Shown here piece after piece: positions 1 to 6,408 of a stretch of 7,610 bases of DNA. The stretch is from Rhodocyclaceae bacterium UBA2250. Its GTDB lineage: Bacteria; Pseudomonadota; Gammaproteobacteria; Burkholderiales; Rhodocyclaceae. How positions within the stretch are numbered: the first letter of the stretch is position 1; every line of letters starts with the position of its first letter. The stretch spans positions 1 to 7,610 of the forward strand of contig DDXW01000014.1 in assembly GCA_002347285.1 (NCBI GenBank), in the 5' to 3' direction. Below the pieces are notes generated by a model. It worked only from the letters and a program-made list of their open reading frames with translations. It was not told where the DNA came from and ran no database searches. The translations under genes and the position numbers were made by a program.

Positions 1-780
1 GGCGACGGCGTGAACGACGCGCCGGCGCTCAAGACCGCCGACATCGGCATCGCGATGGGCCTGGGCGGCACCGAGGTCGCCAAGGAAGCGGCAGCGATGG
101 TGCTCACCGACGACAACTTCGCCACCATCGAGGCCGCCGTCGAGGAAGGCCGCGGCATCTTCGACAACCTGGTGAAGTTCATCACCTGGACGCTGCCGAC
201 CAACTTCGGCGAAGGACTGGTGATCCTCGCCGCCATCGTCGCCGGCGTGACGCTGCCGATCACGCCGCTGCAGATCCTCTGGATCAACATGACCACCGCG
301 GTGCTGCTCGGCCTGCCGCTCGCCTTCGAGCCGGTCGAGGGCAACGTCATGCGGCGCCCGCCGCGCCCGCCGGCCGCGCCGATCCTCGACCGCGTGCTGA
401 TCGAGCGCATCGTGCTGCTCGGCGTGCTGATGCTGGCCAGCTCCTTCGGCCTGTTCCTGCTGGCGCTGGAGCGCGGCCAGTCGCTGGCGGAGGCGCGCAG
501 CATCGCGGTGAACGTCTTTGTGACGATCGAGCTGGCGTTCCTGTTCAACTGCCGCTCGCTGACCCGGCCGCTGTGGCGCGTGGCGCCGTTCTCGAATCCC
601 TGGGTGTGGGGCGGCGCCGGCGCGATGCTGCTGCTGCAGCTGATCTTCACCTACACACCGCTGTTCCATCAGCTGTTCGGCACCGCCGCCATCGGCCTCG
701 CCGCCTGGGGCGAGATCGCGGCAGTCGGCCTCGCCGCGCTGCTGATCATGGAAGGGGAAAAGGCGCTGCGCCGACGCTAG
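1..780 (+). CDS. P2-type cation-transporting ATPase, C-terminal part (5' end outside window)
   Basis: C-terminal 259 residues of a P-type ATPase; the reading frame is open from base 1 and ends in TAG. It opens with GDGVNDAPAL, the hinge motif of the HAD phosphatase core that coordinates Mg2+, followed by the end of the P domain (to about residue 50). Six hydrophobic segments corresponding to M5-M10 follow. Compared with SERCA, the M5 Asn/Glu pair is kept in TNFGEG (N68, E71 of the fragment), the M6 Asn is kept (N96), and the M8 Glu is kept in VTIEL (E177). The M6 Asp that binds Ca2+ in SERCA is Ala here (NMTTAV, A100). The family pumps cations across the inner membrane using ATP. The transported ion cannot be read from this fragment, and the M6 change argues against a classical two-site Ca2+ pump. 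The gene converges with the cytochrome c gene, 27 bases away. The family call is firm; the substrate is open. Confidence 0.93.
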   Translation, partial: GDGVNDAPALKTADIGIAMGLGGTEVAKEAAAMVLTDDNFATIEAAVEEGRGIFDNLVKFITWTLPTNFGEGLVILAAIVAGVTLPITPLQILWINMTTAVLLGLPLAFEPVEGNVMRRPPRPPAAPILDRVLIERIVLLGVLMLASSFGLFLLALERGQSLAEARSIAVNVFVTIELAFLFNCRSLTRPLWRVAPFSNPWVWGGAGAMLLLQLIFTYTPLFHQLFGTAAIGLAAWGEIAAVGLAALLIMEGEKALRRR

Positions 781-813
781 GCCGCGCCGCCCCGCCAGCG
801 CCGAGTTTTATTG
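762..813. terminator. Probable bidirectional terminator between convergent ATPase and cytochrome genes
   Basis: GGCGCT at 762-767 pairs with AGCGCC at 797-802. Reading rightward, the second arm is followed by GAGTTTTATT. Reading leftward, the other arm is followed by TTTTCCCC. A smaller hairpin, GGCGCTGCGCC (762-772), is nested at the left side. One arm lies in the last codons of the ATPase gene and the T-run overlaps the cytochrome stop codon, so a shared element would serve both convergent genes. The stem is short (6 bp) with a 29-nt inner region that can partly pair, so strength is uncertain. Confidence 0.42.
784..809 (+). repeat. 26-bp short repeat, copy A (behind ATPase gene)
   Basis: These 26 bases are identical to the minus strand of 6434-6409. 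The shared string starts GCGCCGCCCC and ends GCGCCGAGTTTT. Copy A begins 3 bases after the ATPase stop codon and its T-run enters the cytochrome c stop codon on the other strand. Identity stops sharply at both ends (C versus G before it, A versus G after it). It contributes the right arm and T-run of the terminator described at 762-813. Confidence 0.8.
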
Positions 814-1269
814 CGGCAGCGGCGGGGGCGCGTCGTTGAGGGTGCGCAGGTAGGCGACCACCGCGGCGCGCAAGGCGGGATCGGGAATGCCCATGAAGTT
901 CATCGCCTTGCCCGGGATGGCGCGCTCGGTGTCGGCGAGGTAGTAATCGAGGGTGGCGTAATCCCAGACGATGCCGGTCTCTTGCATCGCCGCGGAGAAC
1001 TCGAAGCCGGGAATGGTGGCCGCCTTGCGGCCGAAAACGTTCCACAGGTGCGGCCCTTTCCCGTGACCGCCGCTTTTGGTGCCGTCGTGGCATTGCGAGC
1101 ACTTGCGTTCGAAGAATTTTTCTCCGGCCGCCGGATCGGCTTGCGCGAGCCGGGTCTTCAGCCCGGCATCCAGCGGCGGCTGGTAGCCAGGCATGGCGCC
1201 TTGCGCCCACGCCGCGAGCGGCGTCAGGCCGGCGAGAAAAACCAGTGCGGCATAGGCAAGACGAGTCAT
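808..1269 (-). CDS. Secreted monohaem class I cytochrome c
   Basis: This 153-residue protein is a probable periplasmic electron carrier. Residues 1-22 form a Sec-type signal peptide: short Arg-containing start, hydrophobic core, AWA before Q23 as the likely cleavage site. The single haem-binding motif is CSQCH (C57, C60, H61). The motif PGKAMNFMGI near the C-terminus aligns with the PGTKM-FAGI motif of cytochrome c2/mitochondrial-type cytochromes, making M123 the likely sixth haem ligand. The final helix is ALRAAVVAYLRTL. Mature size of about 131 residues is usual for the class. The start is ATG at 1269, with a weak GAGGT about 11 bases upstream. It lies 18 bases after orf125 on the same strand, so co-transcription is plausible. 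The partner is not shown by sequence; feeding electrons from the upstream lactate-oxidation genes to an oxidase is only a possibility. Confidence 0.93.
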   Translation of the reverse strand: MTRLAYAALVFLAGLTPLAAWAQGAMPGYQPPLDAGLKTRLAQADPAAGEKFFERKCSQCHDGTKSGGHGKGPHLWNVFGRKAATIPGFEFSAAMQETGIVWDYATLDYYLADTERAIPGKAMNFMGIPDPALRAAVVAYLRTLNDAPPPLPQ

Positions 1270-1287
1270 GCCGCGCAGCTTACCTCG

Positions 1288-1665
1288 TCAGGTCGGCAGG
1301 CGGTGGCTGTATTCGCGCTTGACGAGCGGATCGGTGCCGAAGCGAAAGTCCATGCAGCGGTTCCACAATTCGCTCGCCCGCCCCTTGGGCAGGTGGCCGG
1401 CCAGTTCGAGGATCTCGCGCAGTTCGGCCTCGCCGCGCGCCCGCACGTCGGCGCAGGCGGTGCGCTCGAAGAAGACGTCGTGATAGAGGCACTTCTGCCA
1501 GAACAGCGCCTCAAGGCCTTCCTTCTCCTCGAGCGGCGTGACGGTCAGGTTCTCGGCGTCGGGGTGGGCATGCCGCCAGTGGTCGATGGTTTCGGCGGCG
1601 GTGTCGATCACCCAGGAATACTTTTCGGGGGAGCCGGGGCTGACGAACTGGATGCGGGCGTACAT
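1288..1665 (-). CDS. Uncharacterised 125-aa soluble protein (orf125)
   Basis: I do not recognise a family. The open frame extends much further upstream, but the start at 1665 is chosen because ATG is preceded by GGAGAG at a spacing of about 4 bases (ATGGAGAGAACATG), and because upstream bases belong to the kinase gene. The protein begins MYARIQFVSPGSPEKYSWVI, which has an alternating pattern suggesting a beta-strand. A helical acidic middle follows (ELREILELAGHLPKG, residues 81-95). It has no signal peptide or membrane segment. It contains three cysteines (C59, C71, C104) and is rich in His, Trp and Tyr; the cysteines do not form a recognised metal motif. The first 58 bases overlap the kinase 3' end in a different frame, and the cytochrome gene follows after 18 bases. 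A good ribosome-binding site and stable reading frame support a real gene; function is unknown. Confidence 0.75.
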   Translation of the reverse strand: MYARIQFVSPGSPEKYSWVIDTAAETIDHWRHAHPDAENLTVTPLEEKEGLEALFWQKCLYHDVFFERTACADVRARGEAELREILELAGHLPKGRASELWNRCMDFRFGTDPLVKREYSHRLPT

Positions 1666-3551
1666 GTTCTCTCCATCTTGTTGTCGTGATGGAGTCCATA
1701 ACGCCCGCCGCCGGCGGCGGGTTGACAAGACGCGGCGGAGGGCAAAGCCTCCAGTTCCTCCCGCAGCGCCCGCGCCGAAGCGGGGCGCTCGGCCGGGTCC
1801 TTGGCCAGGCAGCGGGCGATCAGGTCGTCCAGTTCCGGCGGCACGTCCGGCGCGAACGCGCTGGCTCGCGGCGGCGCTTCGTGGAGAATCCGGTGGGTCA
1901 GCTGCAGGTCCGATTCGGATTCGAACGGCTTGCGGCCGGTCAGCAGGAAGAAACCCACCGCACCGATCCCGTACAGATCGGAGCGCAGATCGGTCGAGGC
2001 CGGGGCGGTGATCCGCTCGGGGGCAAGATAGGCGGGGGTGCCGAGAATGCGCAGGCCGATCGTGAGATCGCGCGACTCCTCGCCATCCACTTTCTTGACG
2101 AGGCCGAAGTCGAGCACCTTGACGATGTCCGGCTGGCCGCCGGCCGTGCAGACCATCAGATTCTGCGGCTTGATGTCGCGGTGCAGGATGCCGAGGCCGT
2201 GCGCCTCTTCCAGCGCCGCACAGACCTGGCACAGCAGCCGGATCACGCGCGGCGCCGGCTGCGGCCCCGCGCGCTCGACCAGTTCGGCGAAATTGCAGCC
2301 GTCGAGGTATTCCATCGCGTAATAGAAGCCGCCGTTCCCCGTCACGCCGTAATCGTGGATGCGGACGAAATTGCCGTGCTGCAGCTTGCCCGCGAGGCGT
2401 ACCTCGCGGGCGAAGCGCGCCTGCCACTCGTCGCTCGCCGCGTGCGGCTTGAGGATTTTCACGGCCACCTGGCGGCGCATCAGGATGTGTTCGGCCAGAA
2501 AGACCGTGCTGACGGCGCCTTCGCCGAGCGTGGCGAGAAGGCGGTAGGGGCCGACCAGGCGCCCGCCTTGGCGTTCGGCGCGGCGCAGCAGCAGGCCGCC
2601 GCCGAGCGCCAGCAGGGCGAGCGCGCCCGTCTGCCAGGCCAGCCAGCGCAGGTAGCGAAGCGGGCCGACGGCTTCGTCCGCATCCACCTCGAGCACCAGG
2701 CCGATGCCGCGCCGCGGCAACCAGCGCCAGACGCCGACCACTTCCCGGCCGGCATAGTCGCGGTAAGGCTCGAACACCGCACCGGCCAGCTCGGGCGCGC
2801 CGGCGGCGGCGGTCCGCGCGGCCTCGATCTGCTTCAGCAGCGGCGAGAGAGCCGTACCCGGACTATCCGCCGCCGGCCAGCGCATGGCCGACAACAGCAT
2901 GCCGTGCTGGTCGATGACGTAGATCTCGCCGGAATCGCCGAAGCGGCTTTCGGCCGCCAGGAAGCCGAAGGCCTCGAGCGCGCTCACCCCATAGCCGACA
3001 TAGGCCACTGGCGCCCCGGACGGACCGGCGACAGGAGCCTCGTACCAGACCAGCGGCGTCCCGCCGTTCTGCGTAGCCTCGAGCGGACGGATGAAGGCCG
3101 AGCCGCGCTGGCGCGCCAGGGCAAGCCGCTGGCGCACCTCGTCCGGCAGGAAGGTGCCGCAGCGGCGGGCGATCGTGGACAGCAGCACGCGCCCGTCGGG
3201 GTCGAGCAGATGAACGTAGCTGGGCGCATGGCGACCGAAGCGCTGCTTGAGGGCCTGTTGCAGATCGGCCAGCAACGCGGCCTGATCGCCGCAGGCGCGC
3301 TCCCCGGCAACGGCCAGGTCTCCTGCCAGGCGGCGCACGTAGGGGTCGGACGCGAGCTGCTCGACATCGGCACGCCGCTCGTCGATCCATTGCTGGAGGC
3401 GCGTCACCTGGGCATCGAGCAAGGCGCGATAACTGTTCGACCGGCTTTCGCGCAGCGAAGACGCCATGCCGGCATGCAAGGCGGCCAGCATGACGGCCAC
3501 CGCGGCAAGCGCGGCGCCCAGCAGCAGCAAGCGTCCCGAACGGATGCTCAT
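1608..3551 (-). CDS. Membrane Ser/Thr protein kinase with periplasmic Cache-like sensor domain
   Basis: This 647-residue protein has a clear order of parts. A membrane segment lies at about 7-27. A periplasmic region spans about 28-299 with dCache features (helix 40-70; GDSGEIYVIDQHGMLLS at 205-221). A second membrane segment lies at about 300-322. A cytoplasmic Hanks-type kinase domain spans about 336-603. All catalytic motifs are intact: Gly-loop LGEGAVS (342-348), VAVK lysine K365, alphaC Glu E383, HRDIKPQN with D459 and N464, DFG (481-483) and APE (510-512). It should phosphorylate Ser/Thr on unknown targets when a ligand binds outside. Cache domains often bind small carboxylates or amino acids; the ligand here is not known. 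No PASTA repeats are present. The start at 3551 keeps the first membrane helix but has no clear Shine-Dalgarno. The 44 residues after about 603 look unstructured and overlap orf125 by 58 bases, so the annotated stop may exceed the functional end. It follows lutC by 25 bases. Confidence 0.93.
   Translation of the reverse strand: MSIRSGRLLLLGAALAAVAVMLAALHAGMASSLRESRSNSYRALLDAQVTRLQQWIDERRADVEQLASDPYVRRLAGDLAVAGERACGDQAALLADLQQALKQRFGRHAPSYVHLLDPDGRVLLSTIARRCGTFLPDEVRQRLALARQRGSAFIRPLEATQNGGTPLVWYEAPVAGPSGAPVAYVGYGVSALEAFGFLAAESRFGDSGEIYVIDQHGMLLSAMRWPAADSPGTALSPLLKQIEAARTAAAGAPELAGAVFEPYRDYAGREVVGVWRWLPRRGIGLVLEVDADEAVGPLRYLRWLAWQTGALALLALGGGLLLRRAERQGGRLVGPYRLLATLGEGAVSTVFLAEHILMRRQVAVKILKPHAASDEWQARFAREVRLAGKLQHGNFVRIHDYGVTGNGGFYYAMEYLDGCNFAELVERAGPQPAPRVIRLLCQVCAALEEAHGLGILHRDIKPQNLMVCTAGGQPDIVKVLDFGLVKKVDGEESRDLTIGLRILGTPAYLAPERITAPASTDLRSDLYGIGAVGFFLLTGRKPFESESDLQLTHRILHEAPPRASAFAPDVPPELDDLIARCLAKDPAERPASARALREELEALPSAASCQPAAGGGRYGLHHDNKMERTCTPASSSSAPAPPKSIPG
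1704..1721 (-). repeat. 18-bp perfect palindrome in kinase 3' end, upstream of orf125
   Basis: CCCGCCGCCGGCGGCGGG reads the same on both strands. It sits inside the last 50 codons of the kinase gene, after the kinase domain has ended and 39 bases upstream of the orf125 ATG. The outer bases AAC/GTT extend the pairing with one bulged C. An 11-bp imperfect palindrome (ATGGAGTCCAT, 1689-1699) lies right beside it, between the large palindrome and the orf125 ribosome-binding site. In RNA it would fold into a very GC-rich hairpin. There is no T-run after it, so it is more like a leader or processing hairpin than an intrinsic terminator. GC-rich coding could yield it by chance. Confidence 0.5.
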
Positions 3552-3580
3552 TCGGCGGGCTGCCGCGGCCGTTGCGTCAT
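3548..3580 (-). other. 10-codon minicistron linking lutC and the kinase gene (candidate)
   Basis: A tiny frame, MTQRPRQPAE, fills the gap between lutC and the kinase gene exactly. Its ATG overlaps the lutC TGA as ATGA (3580-3577), and its own TGA overlaps the kinase ATG as ATGA (3551-3548). GAGG lies directly before its ATG, which is closer than usual for independent initiation. The kinase start has no visible Shine-Dalgarno, so reinitiation through this minicistron could couple kinase translation to lutC. The peptide is probably not itself functional, and the arrangement could be accidental. Confidence 0.35.
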
Positions 3581-4251
3581 TCCTCGGCGGTCACGACGAC
3601 GAGATGCACGCGATAGGGGCCGTGCGCGCCGAGCACGATGGTCTGCTCGATGTCGCCGGTGCGCGAGGGGCCGGAGATGAAATTGACGGCTCGCGGCAAC
3701 CGGCCGAGTTCGGCGCGGGCCAGCGCGAAGGCTTCTTCCATGCCGGGCACGATGCGGCTGGCGGGCACGATCGCGATATGGGTTTCCGGCAGCAGGCTGA
3801 CCGTCGCCGGCGCATCCGGCGCGCCGCAGAGCATCAGCGTGCCGGTCTCGGCGACGGCGCAGAAGCAGCCGGTGATGCCGACGAGGTCGGCGTCGACCGC
3901 GCCGCGCGCTTCGATGGTCATGCCGGCGCCGGCCCAGTCGAGACCGGCGAGGCTCGGCCAGACGACCGCCTGCGGCGGCAGGTTCTGCCCGGCGAGATAG
4001 CGGGCGACCGCGGCGGGCGCCGCGGCGAGCGTCGCCACGCTGTCGACGCTGCTCGATTGCGCGAGCGACTTCTCGACGAACCGCCTCGCCAGCGCCGAGT
4101 CTTGCGTATCGACGGCCGGACGCGGCCCTTGGGCTTGCGCCGCGAGCGTGGCTTCGACGGCGGCACGACCGGCCGCGGCGTTGGCGGCATCGCGGCCGAG
4201 CCTGGCCCGCACGCGGCCGAGGATGTCTTCGCGACGGCTGCCGCTGCTCAT
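3577..4251 (-). CDS. lutC: Lactate utilization protein C (LUD domain)
   Basis: This 224-residue protein is the LutC/LldG/YkgG subunit of the three-part L-lactate oxidising complex that makes pyruvate in the cytoplasm. It is a LUD (DUF162) domain protein of normal family length. Conserved stretches are visible in the C-terminal two thirds: VGITGCFCAVAETGTLML (133-150), HIAIVPASRIV (168-178) and ISGPSRTGDIEQTIVLGAHG (202-221). The N-terminal 60 residues are Ala/Arg-rich and variable, as is common. The ATG at 4251 is chosen because it overlaps the lutB stop by 4 bases (ATGA) and is preceded by AGAGGA at a good distance. A longer upstream open frame has no such support. LutC lacks cysteine clusters of its own, and its exact catalytic role in the complex is not settled. 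On the plus strand, 4081-4103 inside this gene resembles the 26-bp repeat. Confidence 0.95.
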   Translation of the reverse strand: MSSGSRREDILGRVRARLGRDAANAAAGRAAVEATLAAQAQGPRPAVDTQDSALARRFVEKSLAQSSSVDSVATLAAAPAAVARYLAGQNLPPQAVVWPSLAGLDWAGAGMTIEARGAVDADLVGITGCFCAVAETGTLMLCGAPDAPATVSLLPETHIAIVPASRIVPGMEEAFALARAELGRLPRAVNFISGPSRTGDIEQTIVLGAHGPYRVHLVVVTAEE

Positions 4252-5657
4252 GATTTCTTCCTCTGCGCATAGAGCTCGCGGAAGGTGCGGCCTTCCGGCG
4301 CCGGAAAGTCGCGGCCGGCGGTCCACTCGGGCGCCGCGCCGAGCACCGGGATGCTCGCCTCGCCGCCGGCCAGCCATTTGAGATAGCGCGCGGCCAGACG
4401 GGCGCCGAACGCATAGAGCCCCGGGTGGCTCGCCGCCCAGGCCCAGGCCTTGAGCCCGATGCGCTCGCTCCATGGCCGCAGCTTGCGTTCGACCTGTTTT
4501 TCACGCAGCTTGCGCAGCAGGTCGGGCAGCGGGATATTGACCGGGCAGACCACGCCGCACTGGTTGCAGAGCGTCGCGGCGTGCGGCAGGTCGATGGCGT
4601 TCTCGATGCCGAGATAGAGCGGCGTGAGCACCGCGCCCATCGGGCCGGGATAGACCCAGCCGTAGGCGTGCCCGCCGATGGTCTGGTAGACCGGGCAGTG
4701 GTTCATGCAGGCGCCGCAGCGGATGCAGCGCAGCATGTCCTGGAACTCGGAGCCGATGACGTCGGCGCGGCCGTTGTCCACCAGGATGAAGTAGAGGTGC
4801 TCGGGGCCGTCGTGATCGTCCGGCCCCTTGGTGCCGGTCAGCACCGAGACGTAGTTCGAGATCGACTGGCCGGTGGCCGAGCGCGGCAGCAGCCGCATCA
4901 GCGTGGCCAAGTCCTCCAGGGTCGGGATCACCTTCTCGATGCCGGTGATGACGACATGCACGCGCGGCAGCGTGGTCACCATGCGGCCGTTGCCCTCGTT
5001 GGTGACCAGCGCGACCGAGCCGGTTTCGGCGATCAGAAAGTTGCCGCCGGAGATGCCCATCTCCGCGGTGAGGAAGTGCTCGCGCAGCACCTCGCGCGCC
5101 TCGCGCGTCAGGGCCGGAATCCCGGTCTTGCGCGGCGTCCGGTGCGTGGCGTGGAACAGGTCGGCGACCTCGTCGAGGCACTTGTGCACCGCCGGGGCGA
5201 TGATGTGCGAGGGGCGCTCGTTGTCGTTGATCTGCAGGATGTATTCGCCGAGATCGGTCTCGACCGGCTGGATGCCGGCGGCGGCGAGGGCATGATTCAG
5301 GCCCGCTTCCTCGGAGAGCATCGACTTCGACTTGACCGCCTTCTTCACGCCATGCTTCTTGCCGATCTCGACGACGTGGCGGCAGATCTCGGCGCCGTCC
5401 TTCGCCCAGAGCACCGTGGCGCCGCGCGCGGTGGCGGCCTCCTCGAACTTCTCGAGCCACAGGTCGAGGTTTTCCAGCACGGCGTTGCGCAGGTTCTTGG
5501 CCGCTTCGCGCGTCGCCTCGAAGTCGTCGATCTCCTTGATCGCGATGGCGCGCTTGTCGATGAACTTGCCCTTGGCCATGCGCAGATTGCCCTGCAGCAC
5601 CGGGTTGGCCAGCGCGGCGGCGGCATTGGCCTTGAAGCGACGGGAACCGGTTTCCAT
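4248..5657 (-). CDS. lutB: Lactate utilization iron-sulfur protein B
   Basis: This 469-residue protein is the LutB/LldF/YkgF subunit of the L-lactate dehydrogenase complex. The N-terminal half is a LUD domain (about residues 60-300) with the typical ISGGNFLIAETGSVALVTNE stretch (202-221). Two ferredoxin-type motifs follow: CIRCGACMNHCP (C311, C314, C317, C321) and CNQCGVVCP (C364, C367, C371), expected to hold 4Fe-4S clusters for electron transfer. A C-terminal helical region runs from about 385. Length and motif order are those of the family. The start at 5657 is supported by a one-base overlap with the lutA stop (TGATG) and by GGAAG about 5 bases upstream. The frame stays open further upstream inside lutA, but this is a shadow. 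It overlaps lutC by 4 bases, indicating translational coupling across the trio. Confidence 0.97.
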   Translation of the reverse strand: METGSRRFKANAAAALANPVLQGNLRMAKGKFIDKRAIAIKEIDDFEATREAAKNLRNAVLENLDLWLEKFEEAATARGATVLWAKDGAEICRHVVEIGKKHGVKKAVKSKSMLSEEAGLNHALAAAGIQPVETDLGEYILQINDNERPSHIIAPAVHKCLDEVADLFHATHRTPRKTGIPALTREAREVLREHFLTAEMGISGGNFLIAETGSVALVTNEGNGRMVTTLPRVHVVITGIEKVIPTLEDLATLMRLLPRSATGQSISNYVSVLTGTKGPDDHDGPEHLYFILVDNGRADVIGSEFQDMLRCIRCGACMNHCPVYQTIGGHAYGWVYPGPMGAVLTPLYLGIENAIDLPHAATLCNQCGVVCPVNIPLPDLLRKLREKQVERKLRPWSERIGLKAWAWAASHPGLYAFGARLAARYLKWLAGGEASIPVLGAAPEWTAGRDFPAPEGRTFRELYAQRKKS

Positions 5658-6382
5658 CAGCGCTTCCGCGTCAACACTTCGGCGATGTGCAGCACCTCGG
5701 TCTGCGCATCGCCCATGCGCCGCAGCTTGCCCTCGATGTTGAGCAGGCAGCCGAGATCGCCGCCGACGATGGCCGCGGCATGGGTGGCGCAGGCATTGGC
5801 GCACTTGCGCTCGGCGATCGCCGCGGAGATTTCGCCGAACTTGACCGCGAAGGTGCCGCCGAAGCCGCAGCACTCCTCGGCGCCGGCCATCTCGCGCAGT
5901 TCGACGCCGGGCAGCTTCGCCAGCAGGGCGCGCGGCTGGTCCTTGATGCCGAGGCTGCGCAGGCCGGTGCAGGAGTCGTGGTAGGTGACGCTGCCGGCGA
6001 AGTTGCCCGGCACTTCCGCCAGCTGCGCGACATTGACGAGGAAGTCGGTCAGCTCATGCACGCGGCTGGCCAGCGCGACGGCGCGCTCGCGCCATGCCGG
6101 CTCGTCGGCAAGAATGACGGGGTATTCGGTGCGGATGTGGTCGGCGCAGGAGCCGGAAGGCGCGACGACCCATTCGTAGCCTTCGAACTCGGCGATCACC
6201 TTTTTCGCCAGCTTGGCGGCGGCTTCCCGGTCGCCGCTGTTCCAGGCCGGCTGGCCGCAGCAGGTCTGCGCGGGCGGCACGACGACCTCGCAGCCGGCCG
6301 CTTCGAGCAGCTCGATGGCGGCGAAGCCGATGCGCGGCCGCATCAGGTCGACGAGACAGGTGACGAACAGGGCGACGCGCAT
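5657..6382 (-). CDS. lutA: Lactate utilization protein A (CCG-domain Fe-S oxidoreductase)
   Basis: This 241-residue protein is the LutA/LldE/YkgE subunit. It carries two cysteine-rich CCG domains, the type shared with heterodisulfide reductase HdrB and glycolate oxidase GlcF. The first has C9 (FVTC), TCCGQP (C41, C42) and C79 (SGSC). The second has HDSC (C138), ECCGFGGTF (C171, C172) and C212 (GCLLNI). All positions expected for the family are present, and length matches E. coli YkgE closely. The end, VLHIAEVLTRK, is also typical. The start is ATG at 6382 with GGGAAA a few bases before it, a modest ribosome-binding site. It is the first gene of lutABC. The 64-base gap before it contains the endopeptidase terminator hairpin and no obvious sigma70 promoter, so its promoter is unresolved. 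No lutP permease or lutR regulator gene is in the window. Confidence 0.96.
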   Translation of the reverse strand: MRVALFVTCLVDLMRPRIGFAAIELLEAAGCEVVVPPAQTCCGQPAWNSGDREAAAKLAKKVIAEFEGYEWVVAPSGSCADHIRTEYPVILADEPAWRERAVALASRVHELTDFLVNVAQLAEVPGNFAGSVTYHDSCTGLRSLGIKDQPRALLAKLPGVELREMAGAEECCGFGGTFAVKFGEISAAIAERKCANACATHAAAIVGGDLGCLLNIEGKLRRMGDAQTEVLHIAEVLTRKR

Positions 6383-6408
6383 GGATTTCCCGGGCCGGAA
6401 AGGTCAGC

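Noticed and set aside
811..1689. 292-codon open frame on the plus strand
   Set aside because: It spans two minus-strand genes, one with a clear haem motif and signal peptide, and shows no domain of its own.
1288..2427. 379-codon minus-strand frame starting upstream inside the kinase gene
   Set aside because: Only the last 125 codons are likely real. The earlier part overlaps the kinase domain in another frame and is Arg/Ala-rich shadow sequence; a ribosome-binding site fixes the start at 1665.
1686..3680. 664-codon open frame on the plus strand
   Set aside because: It is antisense to the kinase gene, whose motifs are complete. The Arg/Gly/Gln-rich product has no recognisable domain; long antisense frames are expected opposite GC-rich codon-biased genes.
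3466..4272. 268-codon open frame on the plus strand
   Set aside because: It is antisense to lutC and the kinase start; the product is Gly/Arg-rich and without family features.
4248..5873. Longer lutB reading from 5873
   Set aside because: The extra 72 codons lie in the lutA gene in a different frame and are Arg-rich. The start at 5657 has a stop/start overlap, a ribosome-binding site and the family N-terminus.
4425..5984. 519-codon open frame on the plus strand
   Set aside because: It runs antisense to lutB and the lutA 3' end, with composition typical of a shadow frame and no recognised motif or convincing start.
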